Shown: piece after piece, positions 7,549 through 12,544 of the stretch
Layout of the letters: each line of letters starts with the position of its first letter
Position numbering within the stretch: the stretch's first letter is position 1
NCBI GenBank assembly: GCA_902468045.1
Contig: CABQXG010000012.1
Location: forward strand, 1 to 12,544
Direction of reading: 5' to 3'
DNA length: 12,544 nucleotides
Source of the DNA: an uncultured Collinsella sp.
Lineage (GTDB): Bacteria; Actinomycetota; Coriobacteriia; Coriobacteriales; Coriobacteriaceae
Notes under the pieces: generated by a model
The model's input: only the letters and a program-made list of their open reading frames with translations
What the model was told of the DNA's origin: nothing
Database searches by the model: none
Translations under genes and position numbers: made by a program

Positions 7549-8357
7549 GTGAGCGCCTGACCGACAACCCCTCGCTCTTTAGGCTTCGTGTTCGCTATGG
7601 CAAGCGCGATCGTCTTAAGTACCTGGGTCATCTCGAAGTAATCCATACCATTGAGCGCATCGTGCGCCGTGCGGGACTTCCCTATGCCGTCACGCAGGGC
7701 TTCTCTCCGCACATGCGCGTTGGCTTCTCTTCGGCGCTACCGGTGGGCACGTCGTCGACCTGCGAGTGGTATGACCTGTTTATGACCGAGTTCGTGGCGC
7801 TCGACGAGGCGTTTGGGCGCCTGGCTGCGGCGTCTCCGGCCGATCTGGCGCCCATCGAGGCGGCGTACATCGACGTGCGCACGCCGGCGTTGACGGCGCA
7901 GCTCACGCGCCTGTCGTATCGCATCGACCTGCATCTGGACCCCGAGGCGCCCGTAAGCGCCGACGAGGTGCATCGTGCGATCGACACGCTGCGCGCGGGC
8001 CATGGCATCGACTACGCGCGCGGAAAAAAGAGCAAGCGCTTGGATTTGGATCACACACTCGTGGGCTATGAGCTCACGGCGGGGGAGCGCCCCGACCATT
8101 TGGTGCTCATGCTCGACACCAATGCCGACAACGAGGGCTCCATGCGTCCGGAAATTTTGCTTTCTGCTGCTGATGTTTTGTTGCAGGGCTTGACCCCGGG
8201 CGTGGATGCACCTATTGTTTCCACCGGTATGCAAGACCTCGTGACCATCTGCTCCTACGATGTCGAGCGTCAGAATCAAGCATGCGAGGACGACGAGGGC
8301 CGACTCGTCAGCCCCATACCTGTGCGAACTTGTGGATTTGCTCCACATACTCGTTGA
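7545..8357 (+). CDS. Radical SAM-linked protein, TIGR03936/DUF2344 type
   Basis: This is the partner of the upstream radical SAM protein; its biochemical role is unknown. The family is defined by being encoded beside, or fused to, TIGR03960-type radical SAM proteins. The conserved N-terminal region is clear in RVRYGKRDRLKYLGHLEVIHTIERIVRRAGLPYAVTQGFSPHMRVGFSSALPVGTSS, at about residues 10-68. The remainder is a less conserved alpha/beta region with KKSKRLDLD near 160. The length of 270 residues is within the range expected for the stand-alone form. The ATG overlaps the upstream TGA (ATGA), implying translational coupling and probably matched amounts of the two proteins. The last 30 or so residues look irregular, and the stop codon lies inside the -35 box of the rplU promoter. 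Confidence 0.83.
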   Translation: MSERLTDNPSLFRLRVRYGKRDRLKYLGHLEVIHTIERIVRRAGLPYAVTQGFSPHMRVGFSSALPVGTSSTCEWYDLFMTEFVALDEAFGRLAAASPADLAPIEAAYIDVRTPALTAQLTRLSYRIDLHLDPEAPVSADEVHRAIDTLRAGHGIDYARGKKSKRLDLDHTLVGYELTAGERPDHLVLMLDTNADNEGSMRPEILLSAADVLLQGLTPGVDAPIVSTGMQDLVTICSYDVERQNQACEDDEGRLVSPIPVRTCGFAPHTR

Positions 8358-8382
8358 CGGGGGTATTTTCGCCTGCTACTAT
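8354..8382 (+). promoter_or_regulatory. Sigma-70-type promoter for rplU-rpmA with extended -10
   Basis: TTGACG at 8354-8359 matches five of six bases of the -35 consensus. A 17-base spacer leads to TACTAT at 8377-8382, which is preceded by TG at 8374-8375, giving an extended -10. Transcription should begin near 8389, leaving a leader of about 35 bases before the rplU ATG. The -35 box overlaps the TGA stop (8355-8357) of the upstream gene. The position directly before ribosomal protein genes fits a strong constitutive or growth-linked promoter. Confidence 0.75.
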
Positions 8383-8410
8383 ATTCGGCTGTTGCACTAA
8401 CTGATGCATG

Positions 8411-8415
8411 AAGGG
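8411..8415 (+). promoter_or_regulatory. Ribosome binding site that decides the rplU start
   Basis: AAGGG lies 9 bases before the ATG at 8425. It falls after the in-frame ATG at 8404 and so cannot serve that start. The protein from 8425 begins MYAIVNTGGKQYKV, the standard L21 N-terminus. Confidence 0.75.
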
Positions 8416-8424
8416 CAAGTAAAC

Positions 8425-8799
8425 ATGTACGCAATCGTTAACACGGGCGGCAAGCAGTACAAGGTCGCCACCGACGATGTCATCACCGTCGAGAAGATCG
8501 AGGGCAATGAGGGCGACAAGGTCACCCTGCCGGTTATCTTCCTCAACGATGGTAAGAAGATCGTCACCGATCCCGACAAGCTGGCCAAGGCCAAGGTTAC
8601 CGCTCAGATCGTTGAGCAGTTCAAGGGCGAGAAGCAGCTGGTCTTCAAGTTCCACAAGCGCAAGCGCTATCGTCGTCTGAAGGGTCACCGTCAGCAGCTC
8701 ACCAAGCTGAAGATCGTGAAGGTTCAGGCTACCTCCCGCGCCAAGAAGGCTGTCAAGGCAGAGGCTGAGGCTGTTGCCGAGGCTCCCGTCGCCGAGTAG
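8425..8799 (+). CDS. rplU: 50S ribosomal protein L21
   Basis: L21 binds 23S rRNA in the large subunit. The product has 124 residues. The N-terminus MYAIVNTGGKQYKV and the later KFHKRKRYRRLKGHRQQLTKLKI are diagnostic for the family. The last 20 or so residues form an alanine- and glutamate-rich extension (ending VAEAPVAE) beyond the usual end of about 103 residues. The ATG at 8425 is preferred over 8404 because of the conserved N-terminus and the position of AAGGG. The gene is the first of a two-gene unit with rpmA, which is 33 bases downstream, and is driven by the promoter at 8354-8382. Between 8389 and the start there is no room for a long structured leader. Confidence 0.97.
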   Translation: MYAIVNTGGKQYKVATDDVITVEKIEGNEGDKVTLPVIFLNDGKKIVTDPDKLAKAKVTAQIVEQFKGEKQLVFKFHKRKRYRRLKGHRQQLTKLKIVKVQATSRAKKAVKAEAEAVAEAPVAE

Positions 8800-8832
8800 A
8801 TTACACTCGTAACGAAAGAGTAGGTATACACA

Positions 8833-9090
8833 ATGGCACACAAAAAAGGACTCGGTTCCTCCCGTAATGGCCGTGACTCCCGCGGTCAGCGCCTTGGCAC
8901 GAAGCGCTATGCCGGCCAGACGGTAACCACGGGCACGATTCTCGTCCGTCAGCACGGCACGCACATCCACCCGGGTGAGAACGTTGGCCGTGGTAAGGAC
9001 GACACGCTGTTCGCGCTGGTCGACGGTACCGTTGAGTTCCACAAGGGTATCAAGCACAGGGTCAGCGTACGCCCGCTCGCGAACGCGTAA
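8833..9090 (+). CDS. rpmA: 50S ribosomal protein L27
   Basis: L27 lies near the peptidyl transferase centre, and its N-terminal tail reaches toward the tRNA acceptor ends. The 85 residues begin [22 protein letters not shown] and continue with the conserved [19 protein letters not shown], so the family is certain. The mature form begins directly after the initiator methionine. There is no N-terminal cleaved leader of the kind found in Firmicutes, and no gene for the Prp cleavage protease lies between rplU and rpmA. An AG-rich stretch (AAAGAGTAGG) precedes the ATG. A strong terminator follows 25 bases after the stop. Confidence 0.97.
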   Translation: MAHKKGLGSSRNGRDSRGQRLGTKRYAGQTVTTGTILVRQHGTHIHPGENVGRGKDDTLFALVDGTVEFHKGIKHRVSVRPLANA

Positions 9091-9115
9091 TTCACCCTTC
9101 ATAGAGCACATATGT

Positions 9116-9159
9116 GGGAGGCACTTGAGTTTTAGGATTCAAGGGTCTCCCTCTTTTTT
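9116..9159 (+). terminator. Intrinsic terminator after rpmA
   Basis: GGGAG at 9116-9120 pairs with CTCCC at 9147-9151. The stem continues inward through CTTGAG at 9124-9129 and TTCAAG at 9138-9143, giving about 14 pairs with one mismatch and two G-T wobbles, and a loop of 8 bases. TCTTTTTT follows directly. It separates the ribosomal protein unit from obgE, whose ribosome binding site begins only 3 bases after the T-tract. Confidence 0.85.
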
Positions 9160-9161
9160 GT

Positions 9162-10642
<1,481 letters not shown>

Positions 10643-10645
10643 GCC

Positions 10646-11323
10646 ATGTCGCTGCGCGGTGGAATCGGTCTGCCCGAGCTTCCTCTAGAGGACGGGCAGG
10701 AGTTTAGGCTCGGCATTATGGGTGGCACCTTTGATCCCATCCATTACGGGCACCTGGTGACCGCCGAGCAGGCGCGTGAGTCGCTCGACTTGGACGCTGT
10801 GCTCTTTATGCCGGCGGGCTCTCCCGCCTTTAAGCTTGACAAGCCGGTGACGCCTGCCGAGGACCGTTATGCTATGACGGTCCTCGCCACCGCCGCGAAC
10901 CCGGCCTTTTTGGCGAGTCGGTTCGAGATCGACCGTCCGGGCGTAACCTACACGGCCGATACGCTTCATGCCCTTCGCGACTTTTACCCGTCGCAGGTAA
11001 AGCTCTACTTTATTACGGGCGCCGATGCGATTATCGATATTGTGACCTGGCACAATGCTGATGAGATTGCCGAACTGGCAACCTTTATTGCTGCTACACG
11101 TCCCGGTTTTGACATCGATACGGCCCGGGCGCGGATTAAGGAATCGGGGTTGCCATTCGACGTGCGCTATATTCAGATTCCGGCGCTGGCGATTAGCTCG
11201 ACCAACATTCGCAAGCGGGTTGCCCGCGGCATGAGCGTGCGCTATCTTACGAGCGAGTCCGTGCTCGGCTACATTCGCAAGCGCAGGCTATATGCCGATT
11301 TGGGCCAAGAGGATTTTGAGTGA
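10646..11323 (+). CDS. nadD: Nicotinate-nucleotide adenylyltransferase NadD
   Basis: NadD joins nicotinate mononucleotide and ATP to form deamido-NAD in NAD biosynthesis (EC 2.7.7.18). The 225 residues contain the nucleotidyltransferase signature G26-GTFDPIHYGH-36 and the second ATP-binding motif I183-SSTNIR-189, with YFITGADAI and WHNADEI between them. The protein carries about 20 residues before the first strand (FRLGIMGG), more than usual for NadD. The next in-frame ATG, at 10718, would remove that strand, so 10646 is preferred; GGAGGG ends 10 bases before it, inside the obgE coding end. The gene is followed 12 bases later by yqeK, a common nadD neighbour. Confidence 0.96.
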   Translation: MSLRGGIGLPELPLEDGQEFRLGIMGGTFDPIHYGHLVTAEQARESLDLDAVLFMPAGSPAFKLDKPVTPAEDRYAMTVLATAANPAFLASRFEIDRPGVTYTADTLHALRDFYPSQVKLYFITGADAIIDIVTWHNADEIAELATFIAATRPGFDIDTARARIKESGLPFDVRYIQIPALAISSTNIRKRVARGMSVRYLTSESVLGYIRKRRLYADLGQEDFE

Positions 11324-11335
11324 TGGGGGTCTACG

Positions 11336-11944
11336 TTGTCGGTAGAGGATCAGTTTGAGGGCGATGAGCGCGCGCTGCTCAAGCGCATTCAAGAGCTGCT
11401 CGATGTTCGCATGAAGGATAAGCGCAGGCGCTATGTGCATTCGCTGGGTGTTGCCGAGACCGCACTTCATCTGGCCGAGGTCTACGGCGTCGACCGCTTT
11501 GATGCCGCTGCCGCCGGCTTGATCCACGACTGGGACAAGGTGCTTTCCGACGACGAGCTGGTCACGCGCGCTCTGCATTACGGCATTAAGATTGCCGGCT
11601 CTCCTTCCGCCGCGACGCCGCTTTTGCATGGCCCTGTTGCCGCCTACGAGCTTCCGCAGCTTTTTCCCGAGCTGTCGCCGGCCGTTTTCCAGGCTGTCGA
11701 CCGTCACACCGTGGGTGCCTGCGACATGACGCCGCTCGATATGGTGGTCTTTGTGGCCGATGCCATCGAGCCCAACCGCCACGGCGACTATGCCCATGCG
11801 TTGCGTAAGATGGTGGGGGAGTCGACGCTCGATGAGTTGTTCTTCTCCTGTTTTGCGCAGGGTCTGGTCTATGTGATCCAGTCCGGGCGCTATCTTTATC
11901 CCACGGCTATTTCGATTTACAACCATTACGCCCAGCTGCGCTAG
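11336..11944 (+). CDS. yqeK: YqeK-type HD-domain hydrolase (symmetrical Ap4A hydrolase)
   Basis: YqeK proteins are HD-domain metal enzymes reported to cleave diadenosine tetraphosphate symmetrically into two ADP. The 202-residue product has H35 in RYVHSLGVAETA, the paired H64-D65 in GLIHDWDK, H in AVDRHTVG and D in VVFVADAIEPNR, the set of metal ligands expected for the family. The start is TTG at 11336 with GGGGG 6 bases upstream; the next in-frame ATG (residue 26) would leave only nine residues before the first metal histidine. The gene lies between nadD and rsfS, the standard arrangement for this family. The activity is assigned from family knowledge, not from anything specific to this copy. 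Confidence 0.92.
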   Translation: MSVEDQFEGDERALLKRIQELLDVRMKDKRRRYVHSLGVAETALHLAEVYGVDRFDAAAAGLIHDWDKVLSDDELVTRALHYGIKIAGSPSAATPLLHGPVAAYELPQLFPELSPAVFQAVDRHTVGACDMTPLDMVVFVADAIEPNRHGDYAHALRKMVGESTLDELFFSCFAQGLVYVIQSGRYLYPTAISIYNHYAQLR

Positions 11945-11971
11945 CTCGGGCTGTCTAGAAAGAGGTATTCC

Positions 11972-12427
11972 ATGGCCGACGAGACCATGACCGACGAGCA
12001 GATTCTTGAAGGTGTGGAGCACAAGAGCTTCGTCGCCACGTCCGACCGCACCGCCGCCTCGCTGTCCGCGAGCGGTGTCGCCGCCGAGGATGTCGCCCGC
12101 GCCGCCGCGCAGGCCGCCTACGACAAGAAGGGCGAGGACGTTCAGGTGCTCGACCTGACCGAGCTTTCCGACGTATGCGACTACTTTGTGCTTGCCACCG
12201 GTACCAACAACCGCCAGGTCGATTCTATCGTCGACGAGATCGAGGAGAAGGTCGCCGAGGCTTGCGGCGAGCATCCGTTCTCCATCGAGGGTCGCGAGCA
12301 GAAGACCTGGATGCTCATGGACTACGGTTCGGTTGTCGTCCACGTCTTCACTCCCGAAGCCCGCGACTTCTACCGCCTCGAGAAACTCTGGGGAGACGCC
12401 CCCCAGCTCCCCCTCAATCTCCTTTAG
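11972..12427 (+). CDS. rsfS: Ribosomal silencing factor RsfS
   Basis: RsfS binds ribosomal protein L14 and blocks joining of the ribosomal subunits when nutrients run short. The 151 residues include the conserved core VLDLTELSDVCDYFVLATGT, NNRQVDSIVDEIEE, the EGREQKTWMLMDYGSVVVHVF stretch and the ending FYRLEKLWGDAP. The core spans about residues 40-148. Ahead of it is an extension of roughly 38 residues, rich in A, S, T, D and E, that typical RsfS proteins lack. AAAGAGG ends 6 bases before the ATG at 11972 and I see no good ribosome binding site nearer the core, so the extension is probably real. The gene ends its transcription unit: a terminator begins 42 bases after the stop. Confidence 0.95.
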   Translation: MADETMTDEQILEGVEHKSFVATSDRTAASLSASGVAAEDVARAAAQAAYDKKGEDVQVLDLTELSDVCDYFVLATGTNNRQVDSIVDEIEEKVAEACGEHPFSIEGREQKTWMLMDYGSVVVHVFTPEARDFYRLEKLWGDAPQLPLNLL

Positions 12428-12469
12428 TAGCTCATTTGAGACGGGGTTTTAGCTACCCTCACGCTTATC

Positions 12470-12513
12470 GCCGGGCAGTTGCGGTTTTCCGTACCTGCCC
12501 GGCTTTCTTTTTT
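12470..12513 (+). terminator. Intrinsic terminator after rsfS
   Basis: GCCGGGCAG at 12470-12478 pairs perfectly with CTGCCCGGC at 12495-12503. The stem extends inward with five more pairs (12480-12484 with 12489-12493, one wobble) after a single mismatch, closing on a TTTT loop. TTTCTTTTTT follows at 12504-12513. This is the strongest terminator in the window and marks the end of the obgE-nadD-yqeK-rsfS unit. The last 31 bases of the window after it show nothing I can identify. Confidence 0.93.
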
Positions 12514-12544
12514 GCCCAAAGGCGGTTAATCGTTGAAGCGGGAT

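Noticed and set aside
8404-8424. Earlier ATG for rplU adding seven residues
   Set aside because: The ribosome binding site AAGGG lies inside this extension and the conserved L21 N-terminus starts at 8425.
8389-8424. A structured L21 leader (autoregulatory RNA) before rplU
   Set aside because: The predicted leader is only about 35 bases and shows no convincing stem, too short for the leader known in Firmicutes.
8308-9111. Reverse-strand open frame of 267 codons opposite rplU and rpmA
   Set aside because: Leucine-rich translation with no recognisable domain; it covers two certain ribosomal protein genes and their promoter, so it is a shadow.
11288-12343. Reverse-strand open frame of 351 codons opposite yqeK and rsfS
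   Set aside because: It is opposite two clear conserved genes with catalytic or core motifs, shows no family match by eye, and would run against the operon.
12427-12456. Six-base inverted repeat GTAGCT/AGCTAC after the rsfS stop
   Set aside because: The stem is short with an 18-base loop and no T-tract; the real terminator is 12470-12513.
12433-12470. Possible promoter starting with TTGAGA after rsfS
   Set aside because: No acceptable -10 element at 16 to 18 bases, and any transcript would meet the terminator at once.

Overview
This window is a compact, GC-rich (roughly 60% by eye) stretch of bacterial chromosome. Every convincing gene lies on the + strand, and I see no mobile element, RNA gene, CRISPR array or phage sequence. 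The combination of an mreC-mreD-mrdA-rodA shape cluster with an actinobacterial-looking obgE-nadD-yqeK-rsfS block, three TTG starts and high-GC codon use suggests a member of the Coriobacteriia such as Collinsella. That assignment is inference from gene order and composition; no marker gene proves it.

Region 1 (1-4712) is the cell-elongation block. It holds the 3' part of mreC (cut by the window edge), mreD, mrdA (PBP2 transpeptidase) and rodA (SEDS glycosyltransferase). Gaps are only 9 to 13 bases and each gene has a purine-rich ribosome binding site, so it reads as one operon. Together these proteins build the lateral peptidoglycan wall.

Region 2 (4731-8357) continues without a visible break. 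It holds a DUF697-like protein whose N-terminal half looks like a GTPase domain that has lost its nucleotide-binding motifs. Next come a radical SAM protein of the TIGR03960 type and its partner of the TIGR03936/DUF2344 type, which overlap by 4 bases (ATGA). All three are functionally uncharacterised, and this is the least understood part of the window.

Region 3 (8354-9159) is the ribosomal unit rplU-rpmA. A strong promoter with an extended -10 overlaps the stop codon of the DUF2344 gene, and a strong intrinsic terminator follows rpmA.

Region 4 (9176-12513) holds obgE (ribosome-assembly GTPase), nadD (NAD synthesis), yqeK (HD-domain Ap4A hydrolase) and rsfS (ribosomal silencing factor), closed by a second strong intrinsic terminator. 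These genes link ribosome maturation and silencing to NAD and dinucleotide metabolism, an arrangement common in bacteria. No separate promoter for obgE is obvious, so this block may depend on read-through of the rpmA terminator.

Most of the window is conserved housekeeping sequence. The observations most worth a second look are the degenerate-GTPase/DUF697 protein, the radical SAM pair lying between shape and ribosome genes, the mid-cluster terminator, a perfect hairpin made of unusual codons inside rodA, and a PBP2 with two N-terminal membrane segments.
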